Source of the DNA: Amaranthus tricolor
Taxonomy: Eukaryota > Streptophyta > Magnoliopsida > Caryophyllales > Amaranthaceae
Reading direction: 5' to 3'
Length of the DNA: 64,000 nucleotides
NCBI RefSeq assembly: GCF_026212465.1
Contig: NC_080049.1
Span: forward strand, 1,433,460-1,497,459
Each line of letters starts with the position of its first letter. Position 1 is the first letter of the stretch. The notes under the pieces were generated by a model. The model was not told where the DNA came from. It saw only the letters and a list, made by a program, of their open reading frames with translations, and did not search any database. Below, one piece after another: positions 11,074-22,290 of the stretch. Made by a program: the position numbers and the translations under genes.

Positions 11074-14000
11074 ATGTTGATGGATGTGAATGAGAAATTG
11101 TTATGGGAGAAAGGAATGGAAATAGTAAATATGGGTGAAAGTGGGCATGAACAAGTAGTGCCAATATCAGTATTTGTAGCTGTTCTTTGTCTTTGTGTTG
11201 TTATTGGTCATTTACTTGAAGAAAATCGTTGGGTTAATGAATCACTCACTGCTATTCTCATTGTAATTATACTCATTAATCTTCTTAATTACTCTTTTTT
11301 TTTAAAATTTTTTTCTTACAAAATGAAAATTAATTAGTTCTTCTTGTTATTCAGGGATGCTTGACTGGAATGATTATATTGTTGATAAGCAAAGGCACAA
11401 ATTCACATATTTTACGCTTTGATGAAGACCTTTTCTTCATCTATCTCCTTCCACCTATCATCTTCAATGCAGGGTAATCATATATTTCTATCATAACATT
11501 ATTCATCAATATTTCACTCACCCTTCTCTTTGCACAGGTTGCGCGCATTTCTCCTTGTTCTCTCCTCTCCTTAGGGGATATGTCCGCTACCCTCCTTTCT
11601 TAGACCCTGTCTTGTGTAGAATACTGGGTTGATGACTTCTGACTTAAATCTGATTGAACCCTTGAACGAGCTACCATATTACTTGTGTTGTTTACAGGTT
11701 TCAGGTCAAGAAGAAACAGTTTTTTCAGAACTTCTTGACCATCATGCTTTTTGGAGTTATTGGTGTTTTTATCTCAACATCTATAATTTCAGTTGGTAAT
11801 GCCAAAAACTATCTACGCCTTCATTTTTTAGATTTGTCGCCTAAAATAACGAATGGGCGACATAGTTAGGTGTGGCCCAAAACGTTGTTATTTGAAGTGA
11901 AACGACTTCTCATTCGGTTGAGTTTTCCCGTCTGCTGTTGTTAGGTTGCTGGTGGTTGTTTCCTAAAGTTGGATTCATAGGACTAACTGCACGAGATTAC
12001 CTTGGTAACACTCAGTGCTCATTTATAGTTTTTTGATTTCGCATTTTAATTGCTCATTTATAGTTCTTAGATTTCGCATTTTAATAGTTTATTAAATCAA
12101 ATGAAGTTGTAATGACGGGTTAATTAATAGAAATAATCTTTGTTATCTCTAGTAAGGCAATGTTATGACCCCAAAAGTCCCGACTAGGTGGGACCCACTA
12201 CTTAGTAAGCATTGGGGTAATAGAATGTTGGGGTAATAGAATGTTAGTATTCATTTTATAGTTATGTAATTTTAATGTTTTACCTTGAATTCAGCTATCG
12301 GAACGATTTTCTCATCGACTGACACTGTGTGTACACTTCAGGTTAGTACATTTATTGGGAATCAAGTGATGTATTTTTAGAATGGTTTATCTCACATTAA
12401 TGAATTAAAGACGGTGTGCATATTTTATAATCATTGGAGCCCTCCCTCCCATTTCCATATGGTTTTGGGATTGTATTCCTGACTTATGAAGTATGTGCAC
12501 CTCGTGTTTCCCCTAACATTCACAATAATATGATTCGTACATATTCGTACTAAGAAGTTTGTTTTACTTGAAGATTCTTGATCAAGACGAGACTCCTTTC
12601 CTTTACAGTCTTGTGTTTGGAGAAGGGGTAGTAAATGATGCAACCTCAGTTGTTCTCTTCAATGCAATTCAGAAGCTCGATGTAACGAAGGTCGGAGGCT
12701 GGACACATGTACTCGGAAATTTTCTCTATCTTTTTTTCGCGAGCACTGCATTAGGAATCTCTGTAAGTTTAAACCGTTACAATTGCTCGCTGTGATCGCG
12801 TACTTGTTTTACAATGCTAATTCCCGGTGTCTCGGTTTTTCGATCTTTTTTCTACTTAATCTCTCAAATACATGTTGAAATACTCCATATGCGAGGAAGA
12901 TTTCACGTCATAAAATAGTGGGTTATGGACTTGCATATAACGTTTGGTGGGTAATCCTCCTACACCATATGGTTTTGGAATGAACGAACCTCATCAAGTG
13001 TTTATGCAAATCAACGCTCATTACCGTGGGTTAGTGTGCCTGAGCCTATGGGTGCCCCGTCAGTGCGTCCACATGAGTGGCCCATGGCACTTAGACTTTT
13101 CATTTTTGGCGTAAAATTGAATATTTAGACGTGTCTGACACTTGGATACGTACCAGTATTCGACATCAGTACCCGAGTCTAAGTAACATAGGTCACAGTC
13201 TATATAGAGATCTAACTCCACTATTTACTAAAATTTCGGAACAAATTGTCTACAAAATTGTTCACAAATGTTTCTTATATTTTCTCAGACAGGGCTTTTG
13301 ACAGCTTATGCTCTTAAGTCTTTGTATTTCGGTAGGTAAGTATTGTGTGATTACGATGTATATGATGCCATACTTCAATAGTTTTTCGGACTGAATCAAA
13401 GTATACACTCCCCTTTCTTGATAGACATTCGACGGATCGTGAAATTGCATTAATGACGTTGATGGCTTATTTATCCTACACGTTGGCGGAGGCAAGTACT
13501 ACTTCTGTTTTTTTTTAATTGCACATTTTTTTTATTTGACGGTTCTCTATAATTTCACCCTTTTTTCTTTCTAGAATTTTTCAATAGATGGTGTAACAAA
13601 TAAAATTTTCTTTCAGCGCTAAATAGAATTAATAATGATTTTCACATATAAACTTTAATTTATTTGTTTTGATACCCAATGACTACAAGTTATTCTTAAT
13701 GTCATTATAAGCAAGAGCAACTTTATCAAAATTCACCATTTTTCTCGTATATCTTAATTCTTGTGTCATTGTAATTTCAGTGTGACTAAAACAACGAAGG
13801 AAGTGTAAATTTGTCTCAAAGTTGTAAGCGTGTTGGTTCTTCTAGAAAAGTTTCGAGTATGCATATGTAATTGAAAATCATATGCATTATTTATCGTTTC
13901 ATTTTCTATTCGTGTTCCTTGTCTTTCATTTCTTTAAATGATTTATATGTTTGTGTTGATCTGATTCGAGCTATTATTTTCAGCTATCAAAACTCAGTGG

Positions 14001-16710
14001 AATCTTAACCGTTTTCTTCTGTGGTATAGTCATGTCTCATTATGCATGGTATAATATAACTGAAAACTCGAGAACTACAACTAGGTAAGTTTAGAAAGTT
14101 TCTTCTAAACATACTCCCTTGTCCCTTTGATTCGCTACATTTTACAAATCGAAGTTAGAGCTTTTTAAATATACGGAAGCAAATTCAAAGGACACAAGGG
14201 GAGTATGTAGACAAAATATAAGTGAAATTTCCGTTGATAACGGGACAAAAATGTGAATTGGTGTTTACTTTGCGGTATTTTTGAAAATTTTTCAGGCACA
14301 TATTTGCAAGCATGTCGTTCATTGCGGAAACCTTTATTTTCTTGTATGTTGGTACTGATGTTTTTGATATGGAGAAATGGAAAATGACCAAGTTGGGGTA
14401 TGTCTTTTTCTTTTTTAGTCCTTATGATGTTAAGAAATAGCCTTCACTTGAGTCGGTTTTTTAGTTTTGAATCTCCATCATGGTTCTATCGACTTCGAGC
14501 GAACCTAACTCATTTGAGTCTTTCTTAGCTTGTGATAAAATTTGGCTATAGGAATACATATTTTGAAAGTGTCTTTTCTCGATGAAGCTGTCTTTTCTCG
14601 ATGTAGTAGAGTAAAATGACTTGTTTAATCTCAACTTTTATTTATGTGAAATGACCGATAATGTTTATTATAAGGGTCGATGGGAACCATCTTTGTTTTT
14701 ATTATAAGTATAATAAAATGAAAGAAAAATTGATATTAATAATCCAACCTTTCACCTATCCGTTGTGAATTCCACCTTTAGATTATTTTTTAATAATCTA
14801 ATATTTGCCCTTCGTTTGCTAGTAGCATAACTTTTTATTTTATAATAATTTAACTTTTGCTTCTAGTTTGCTATCATCATATACTATTATCATGCTGATA
14901 GCAAACTAAGTACAAATGTTAAGATTATTAAAAAATAATCCGAAGATGGGATTATTCGCAGTGGATGAGTGAAATGTTGGATTATTAATATCAATTTTTC
15001 CTAAAATTAATAATCCATTCATACGACCAACCAAATTCCACCTCAATGAAAGCCATTTAATGACATATTTTAAAAGTGAAATTACCGTCTTTTATGTTCA
15101 CGAATGAGATTAACTTGCAACTAGTTCTGCTTGGACATCCCTATACAATTGATTTACCGAATTTTGTATCATTGTGTGCAGATTTAGGACCTTAGTGGTC
15201 ATATACACAATAGTAGTCGTTCTCATATTACTTGGTCGTGCTGCTTTCGTGTTTCCTTTATCCGCTATATCAAATCGTATGAACACTGATAGCTCACACA
15301 GACAAACATCCATTACGTTCAAAAAACAAGTAAGCTCATTGCATGACACCATTCAAACGAAGGTTCACACGACGATTTAAACAAATGTTCTAACTGTCGG
15401 ATTTGTATAGGTTATTATATGGTGGGCCGGACTTATGAGAGGAGCAGTCTCAATTGCATTGGCATTCAAACAGGTTCGTATTGTGTATGCTCGATTTCTT
15501 ATACCGTTGTTGATTAACCAGTCAAAATGTTCGTAAGGTTAAGCCATGGATCTTTCAGAACAAAACCGATTATTAGGCAAAAACTTTGTTCCTGTCATAT
15601 GGGATACAATCGTGTATGATTCACTACAACATAATTTACTTTTTAATGGGATATATTTAGCGACATTTAATTTAAATGTCGTTACTTCATATTTCCAATA
15701 GTATATATAGAGGATTTAGTGATATTTATTAGACCCTTTAGCAGCATAACAAAAAATCACACTAAAGCTTTTTGCAACATAGGATCTAGTGACATTTCTC
15801 ATAAATGCCAATATAAACTATGGTAACAATTACATATGCCACTAAAGACCAAATAAAGTGTTGCTAAATCACTTTATAGTGGAACTTAAAATAAAAACCA
15901 ATAATTATTACACAAAAAATAAAATTCAGTGGCATTTTTTTAATACCACTAAATTCAATGTCGCGAAAAGTTAAATTTGTTGTAGTGATTCTACCAATAA
16001 AAAATTTATTCTAAATAATAAGATCATGTAAACATTAAGATCCTACTTATGATCTGATCGGTTGAACCTTTTTGGATCGAACTCGAGATCTGAGGTGATT
16101 GTATGTTTAACCACTCGAGCTACCATCTCACACTCGATTGTGTTATTTGATACAGTTTACGTACTCTGGTGTGACAATGGATACTGTCAATGCTACGATG
16201 GTTACCACTACTGTGATCGTTGTACTCTTCACCACACTGGTAGGCCAATTTATAGATTCTCCGAGACTTCAATCCCGAGCTATGTTATGCGTTAGTACGC
16301 AAAATGGTACTCCTTCCATCCCGAAACAATGGACTTGAGACGTTTCACTAAACTAGAAAGTATCCGATGGTTTTGGGATGGAAGTGTAGTACTTGACGTT
16401 TTTAGTGAGACGTGATCTTGATCTTGGTCTTTGTTTGCATATGTAGGTTTTCGGCTTCCTGACGAAGCCACTTATTCTTTGCTTAGTACCACATCAGCAA
16501 ACTCCGATTCCAGAGGCCAAGACCCCACAGGAAGACCTCACTCTGCCGATGCTTTCAAAGGACGAATCAACAGCTACGAATCTCAGTCGAGCTAAAGATA
16601 GTTTAACCATGCTTATAGAAAGACCCGTTCACACAATACATTCGTATTGGAGAAAGTTTGATGATGCTTATATGAGACCCTTTTTTGGCGGACCTAACCA
16701 ACGAAGGTAA
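11074..16710 (+). CDS. NHX: NHX-type vacuolar/endosomal Na+(K+)/H+ antiporter, 14 exons, 525 aa
   Basis: Exons: 11074-11262, 11355-11473, 11698-11795, 11945-12004, 12295-12341, 12574-12762, 13289-13335, 13425-13491, 13984-14084, 14296-14397, 15182-15329, 15411-15473, 16156-16239, 16447-16710. They splice without a frame error to 525 residues, normal for plant class I NHX proteins. These exchange luminal H+ for cytosolic Na+ or K+ at the tonoplast and support salt tolerance and pH/K+ homeostasis. Seen directly: the amiloride-binding motif LFFIYLLPPI at 89-98; the ion-site block FGEGVVNDATS with N192/D193; the YFGRHSTDRE loop; IIWWAGLMRGAVSIALAF near 414-434; and a hydrophilic tail ending RKFDDAYMRPFFGGPN. 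Wording such as VPISVFVAVLCLCVVIGHLL and TARDYLAIGTIFSSTD fits the Arabidopsis NHX3/NHX4 branch better than NHX1/2, but that assignment is from memory. Intron 8 uses a GC donor. The neighbouring SWIB gene is convergent. Confidence 0.93.
12428..12520 (+). mobile_element. TRIM LTR fragment in NHX intron 5
   Basis: The order CCATATGGTTTTGGGAT, then CTTATGAAGT, then TGTGCAC matches, in order and spacing, the minus-strand LTR of the TRIM at 1690-1846. Neither end of an element is preserved. Confidence 0.45.
12885..13095 (+). mobile_element. Diverged TRIM solo LTR in NHX intron 6
   Basis: Matches the TRIM cluster at 2170-2396 in order: a GTGGGTTATGGACTTGCATATA segment, then TGGTGGGTAA, CACCATATGGTTTTGG, the CATCAAGTGTTTATGCAAATCAACGCTC segment, and the ...GGGTGCCCCGT...CCACATGAGTGGCCCA end. 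It is clearly more diverged than the two copies near 2 kb are from each other, so it is an older insertion. It lies wholly inside the intron. Confidence 0.6.
15622..15987. mobile_element. CACTA-type MITE in NHX intron 12
   Basis: Begins CACTACAACATAATTTAC and ends GTTAAATTTGTTGTAGTG, giving inverted CACTACAACA termini. A 3-bp direct duplication ATT flanks it at 15619-15621 and 15988-15990. CACTA termini with a 3-bp duplication are diagnostic of the CACTA (CMC/EnSpm) superfamily. The 366-bp element carries several TAGTGGCATTT/AATGTCGC-like subterminal motifs and no coding sequence. It does not overlap splice sites. Confidence 0.85.
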
Positions 16711-17782
16711 AGCAATACTGCCTTGCAACTCAGATCAGTCGAAAGGTGTTGGTTGTTGTTGAACAGTCATAGTCGGAAGTAGGCTGAGTCGTGATTGCCT
16801 TCAGGCTTTAGTGGACCGGCCTAGCATTAACAATATAGCACCTTGTGGCTGGAATATGGAGAAGTTCGGCCATGTTCATCGGTATCGAAAAACCGATGTT
16901 GAGCCATTGATTTTACTCTCAATCTATTGGGATTTGCTGAACTTTTTGAAATTTTAGATTTACCAATGTGCTATTGCGGAAGGACTTGTTGAACTTATGA
17001 TGTTTTTCAATCTTTGATGTCATTAGTTTCCAGTTTTCTTGAAGTTTTATTTTTTTATTTTTATTACCGAGAAAATGAGATGACTAGGTAAGAGTCGAAA
17101 CCAAAATCTTACTAGAAAAAGTGATACTTGCTCTCCAATCGAGATAAAATCCAATTGCTACTAAGAAGACTTAAACCTCTAACCGAACCCAAAATCTTAG
17201 TAAAAAAGTAATACTTGCTCACCAATCAAGATAAAATCCGAATGCCGCTAAGAAGACTTGAATATATATTCTAATTTTTATTTTTATATACCCTAATTAG
17301 TCGGGCATTATTTTGGAGAAAAGATTAAGCATTAACAAGGGCAATAGCAGTAAAATCTTGTACAAAGCTTTTCTGTTGATAAGAACTACAACAAAAAGTC
17401 TCCTTGGTTAGAACATTTCATAATCAGATTGCATCTTTTAGTTACCTACATTTAGTTATCAACCCTGCATAACTAATAACAATTAAACACCAGATTTAGA
17501 GTGTCAACCCTAATTGTGTCTTTAAGTTACCTACATTAAGTTATAAACCCAGCAACTAATTACAGTCAAAGCCCTACTTAAATTACAATACTGTCTAATA
17601 CTGTTTGCTAAGAACATATTCAAGCATATCAGTTAAGTTGCTGTTGCATCCAACACCTGCAAAAAACATCGGAATCAGTTTATTTCGTGTCAATGATATA
17701 TCGAAGTGCGCAGAAATAGTTAAGTCGCAAAAATTATAGTATCTAGCATAGCAAACTATTAATTCGCACCAACCTGATTACA
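16711..17782. other. Spacer between convergent NHX and SWIB genes
   Basis: Contains the 3' untranslated regions of both genes. At about 17103-17275 a segment of about 75-90 bp built on AAAATCTTA...GATACTTGCT...AGATAAAATCC...AAGAAGACTT occurs twice in tandem. Another short duplicated pair (TTAGTTACCTACATTTAGTTAT) lies at about 17438-17545. No gene is seen. Confidence 0.5.
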
Positions 17783-20544
17783 TCATGTTTGCGGAACAAG
17801 ATGATTACGGGCTAAAGCATCACGAATCTCAGGGGTTGGAATGCGCTCCAATCCGAACAGTTCTTGAAGTTTAGTATCACAGATGACCATTGAATTCGAA
17901 GAATCCTGAAAAAAAATACAAAATCAAGCAGTTAATCAACAAAACCTAGATGTATCGATTTATCCTACTTCAAATAGAGGGCCAAAAGAGTTCTATACAA
18001 CCAGCCGGACATAATGTATCTTCAATCATTACTAAAACAAGCAGCTTTTGAAATCAGCCGTCTCCTAAGAGACCGTCTCTCTAACAGACGTCTCTCAGGC
18101 CCAACCAATTAAAGCTTAATTAAACTAAAAGAACATAATGGGCTGAACAAATTAGAGATGGTCTCTCAAAGAGACAACCTCTCACAAGAATTTGTGTTTT
18201 GAAATATGTATTAATGCTCTGATGAATCAACAGTAACGACCACAAGTCCTACTGGAACCATTTGCCAAATCCAAAATGCCCATTTTTGGCCCGTCCCTTA
18301 CAAAGCCCTTCTAAATCCAGGCCGGATAAGGGCTCAAAATGGAGGCCTGGCCCATTGTAGACCCCTACTCGTAACAAAACCACTTGACATTAGTTTATGC
18401 AAAAGGTGAGCAAGATTAGCATAAGGCAACATACATGAAACACGAAAATCTTTAAACGACACTAGTGACCAGGAAATGTGACAAAATTAACTTAAAGTAT
18501 AAGCATAAAAAAGGGAGGTCGGAAACAAACATTCACCTACCTCCAAGCCTTCTGTCTTAATGTATTCTTCAATACGCTTATAAACCTCAGATTGAAGCAT
18601 TTCCTTCTCGCTTGTTCCAAAGAATTTGGCTAGTGCTTCAGATATCACAATAGAAGGAGAGCTAGCAGGTTCAGTGCTTGGAACTTCAGATTCCTCAACC
18701 TTAGCTTTCTTGGATGGTGGTTCTGGAACCTCTGCAACAATCAGAATGGAATCAAGAAGGCTATGATAGATAAGGATATACTTCCTCTGGTTTGGTTTTT
18801 AATAGTTGCTACACTTTTGTTTTTTACACTATTCAATGTACGATTTTAATGTTTAATATCTTTAATTTCTTATGATAAAAATTTTTAAAAAGTTAATATT
18901 ATGAAAATACGGATTAAGGTGAATCAAACAAGATTTTACTTGACTATGTTTTACATTATACATATAATGGAGGAATATATCAAATAAGATCAGTTGATAA
19001 ACAGTAGTTGCTACAGAAAGTGTAGCAACTAATAAAATCCAGAGGAAGTATAATAGAAAGATCTAGAAATTTTGATATACTTGTGGGATCAAGAGGAATA
19101 ATATGTTTTGCCAGCAGCTTGTTCATCTGAAACATATCCGTACAGTCAACTTCAAATAACAATCGCAACTCATCATTGCATATTATCTTTCTTTTGTTAC
19201 TCGGATCTTGGAGATTGTTCTTTCTTATATATGCCCAAAGTTGCCTGACAATCTTCAGCAGATAAATACATTAATTTACCAAGAAAGAAAAATAGATATA
19301 AAGTGGAAAAATGGAAGACATATAAATAACTAACCTCTGTTCTTGGCAAGGCTGGTTGGCCCACAATTGTCTGAAGTTGGGGTGTAACACCACAAAGTTT
19401 GTTCAGCCCTCCGGGACCTCCTCTTCTTTTGGGCCGACTTTGGGTACTGAAATAAAGGTTTATATGCAACGCAATCAAATTCGAAACCAAGCAACTAAAA
19501 CGAACAAGTATGAATGTCAATCAAAAAACACTGACAATATTTACAATGTACAAGAAAACCAATACGTTTGAATTATTATATTTTGTTTCAAAAATGGGAG
19601 TATCCCAACAACTACTTCTCGTTCCCTACATCCTTTCCTTTCCAACCTCCTAATGCAATTCGAAAAACAGACCAGCCAATCAAATTTAGTACATATGCTT
19701 CAAAGAAGTTAATGTTGTTAAAGTAACATACACAGCTCTAATTAAAGCCTCAAACCATATCAGAGTGTCATGATTCGATACTTCCATAAGTCAAATGTAA
19801 GCCTTAGCCAAAAACCTCTCAAAAAGCCTCAAATCAACAAGCATTGAAGTTCTTCCTTTCTATTTTACTACGCCAGACATTCACTTTTTCTTCCATCTCA
19901 CATTGCTCGTCGACTGAAAAGTAGGCAATCTTTCCAAATCCAGTTACACAATTGAAGATCAAAACTTGACCATTGTCCATATCAAAAAACACCCATTTTT
20001 ACAAGTGCCAGAAACACATAAGATAAACACATCACCAAAGTAGTCAAAATTTTAACAGAGCAATCAATTAACCAAATCCAAAAAAAGTTCTGCATATAAA
20101 CTTCCTCTGGTTTTCTTAGTATACTTCTCACAAACTTTCCAGCTATGGAAGTTCCAAATACCTTGCAACACTTCCTTTTCTGGCTTTAGCTTCAATACTT
20201 TCCCTTTCCTTATCACAAATCATTATAAACAAGTTCTTCAGAGTAAAATAAATTAACCCTTTTCCAAAAACCCTATCTCATCAGAAGATAAAATGAGAAA
20301 AAAGCCCCCTTCTTCACCCCTCGCAAAAAAGTCTAAACTTTTACATCCCAAACATCCATTACTTCCTCGTTTTCCTACCAGGAAAAAACCCCAATTGATA
20401 ACATTGGTTTAATTCCTCATTTTGCACAATTTCAAAGAACCAAATTTCAAAAAGCCTAACCCATCGTGAACTAAAATGAGAACAATGTCCCTCCCGCACC
20501 CTCAAAAAATTCTAAAACCTAATATCGCAAACAATCATCTACTT

Positions 20545-20579
<35 letters not shown>

Positions 20580-21246
20580 AGATGTCACAAAGTCCTGGTT
20601 CATCACAACATGAAATCTATTCCCCAGAAAAAAAAAATCAACTTTTAAAACCTTAAAACCAACTCATTAGTCAACTCCTCATCATACACAAACTAAACAA
20701 TAGAAAACAGAAGTCCAGAAAAAAACAGAGAACATAAAACAGCTACTTCTACTTCATATTAAAAAAAAAAAAAAACCTTTCTTTAGCCGAAGGTGAGGAA
20801 AGAGCATCAGCAGCAATAGTTCCATTACCAGGTTGAGCAAAGTTAATTTCAGTAGGACCATTCGGAAAATAAGATTGAACCGCAGGTGGTGGAGGGTGAT
20901 TAAAAACCCTCTGTTGTTGATGAACAACATTAAAATTCACATTATTAGGATTAGGGCTAGGGTTAGGGTTTACAATTTGAAAATGAGATTGAGGATTGAC
21001 AATCAAAGAAGCATTGACAGTAGATACAATCGACGGCGGCGGAACAGGAACAGGAGGAGGAGGAGGAGGCTGAGAATTGAACAAAAGACTAATATGAGCA
21101 CGAATGAAATCAATTTTGTTAGAAAGATCAAACCCTAAATTGGATTGCAATTGAAGAATAACTTGGTTGAGTGAAGTGAAAGAATTAGGGTTTGTTTGAC
21201 AAAATAAAGATTGTAAAGCTTCAGCTATTTGTTGGTCAGACACCAT
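17783..21246 (-). CDS. DEK_C plus two SWIB/MDM2 domain protein, 5 exons, 355 aa
   Basis: Minus-strand exons: 21246-20777, 19446-19335, 19252-19081, 18731-18541, 17905-17783. They join in frame to 355 residues. I chose the ATG at 21246 because MVSDQQIAEALQSLF starts the domain; an in-frame ATG lies 38 codons upstream but precedes non-conserved sequence. Residues about 1-60 form a DEK C-terminal-like fold (SLNQVILQLQSNLGFDLSNKI); 65-155 are low complexity, rich in Pro, Asn and Gln. SWIB domain 1 follows at about 170-255 (GGLNKLCGVTPQLQTIVG, then IVRQLWAYIRKNNLQDPSNK, then CTDMFQMNKLLAKHI). A basic KKAKVE linker, possibly a nuclear signal, leads to SWIB domain 2 (about 275-352; KFFGTSEKEMLQSEVYKRI). 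This is the plant SWIB/BAF60b-like, UAF30-related family of chromatin and transcription factors. All introns are GT-AG. The exact target genes are unknown. Confidence 0.9.
18040..18195. mobile_element. Possible small MITE with GAGACNGTCTCT inverted ends, SWIB intron 4
   Basis: The left part contains CCGTCTCCTAAGAGACCGTC and the right part contains GAGATGGTCTCTCAAAGAGAC, an imperfect inverted arrangement about 150 bp long. No target duplication was established. It may instead be an internal palindromic repeat. Confidence 0.35.
18781..19048. mobile_element. Stowaway-like MITE in SWIB intron 3
   Basis: Left end CTTCCTCTGGTTTGG and right end CCAGAGGAAG are inverted, and the arms continue with TAGTTGCTACACTTT on both sides. 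A TA dinucleotide duplication flanks the element (18779-18780 and 19049-19050), as expected for Stowaway/Tc1-mariner MITEs. It is 268 bp, AT-rich and non-coding. It lies about 30 bp from the 5' splice site of the intron. Confidence 0.8.
20548..20576. repeat. Poly-T tract in SWIB intron 1
   Basis: A run of about 28 T on the plus strand, hence poly-A in the transcript, within the 1.3-kb first intron. A second A-run abuts the exon 1 donor near 20761-20775. Confidence 0.7.
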
Positions 21247-21755
21247 TTTTAAATTGGGGGTTTGAGAAAGAGAAAGACAGACAAAGAAAGAGATTTGTTT
21301 AAAATTTTTAAATTTTTTTTTGTGTCTAACTGAAAAAACCGGATTTATTGGATTATCCACTACTCGTTGTCAACTCTTGTATTTCTATTTCTTTCTCTCT
21401 CTCTTCTGTTTTTTTGTTAGAGAAGATGAGAGAGAGATAGTAAATAGAGAGATAAAAAAAGAGAAAACTTTATTGGATTTTTACTTTGAAAAATGAAAAA
21501 AATAAATAATAACGTTTTATTGGAGACTTAATGTGAAGACCGAATACATAATTATTTTTATATTTCTCACGCTTTAAAATGTTCGTATCCAATTATAAGA
21601 TATTGTGTGAAAAATGTTAATATTAATAGCAAGTATAATGGGACAGATGTAATATGAGAGAATTGAGATGTTATCAAAAGTCGTTAGACTTAATTTTTTT
21701 ATTTTTTTATTGTCGTCTTTTTTATTGTGTTGTCAATTTTTCTTTAATAAAATTA

Positions 21756-21955
21756 GGCAAAATGTTAAAAAACTACCTAACATAAACCCAAATTTGCAAA
21801 TAACTACCTTAACTAAAAAATTTTGCAAAAAACTACCTTACATAATACATTATTTTGCAAAAGAGTACCTTGTAACGGAATTAGGCCTTTGACCGCTAAT
21901 TTTGACGTTGACCAGCACGTGCCAGTCACGTGTCACCTTCATTAACCTAAATCTC
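21756..21955 (+). repeat. Left terminal inverted repeat of the MULE
   Basis: Inverted copy of 26645-26841. Similarity ends near CATTAACCTAA, after which the two sides diverge. Three degenerate copies of TTTGCAAA(A/T)AACTACCTTA occur within it and are plausible transposase contact sites. Confidence 0.9.
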
Positions 21956-22290
21956 CTTTCTCCCAAATTCGCAGCCATTCTTCCAGCTCGTAATTCCTGA
22001 AGCTTTCACCTTCTCAATTCGCTCCCATCCAGCTCGTAAGATTAAGTTCATTGGAATTTCTAAGCAAATTCGGTATGTACTACTAATTAATTATGGTTTT
22101 GTACTTCTTTGTTGCATCTTAGTTATAATTTTAAATTTTTTCGTTTTTAGATTTGCTTACTCCTGCAGCGTTTTTTGTATTTGAATTTGTTGTTTCATAT
22201 CTTTTAATTTGTAATTTGATTGTTGTTGTATCTGAATACTATATTAGGGTTCTTAAAATTAGCTATATCAATCCGTAAAAATTAGCTAAG

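Noticed and set aside
20945..20972. Telomere-like repeats (AGGGCTAGGGTTAGGGTTT)
   Set aside because: They lie inside an open exon of the SWIB gene and encode the Asn-Pro repeat, so they are coding sequence, not an interstitial telomere.
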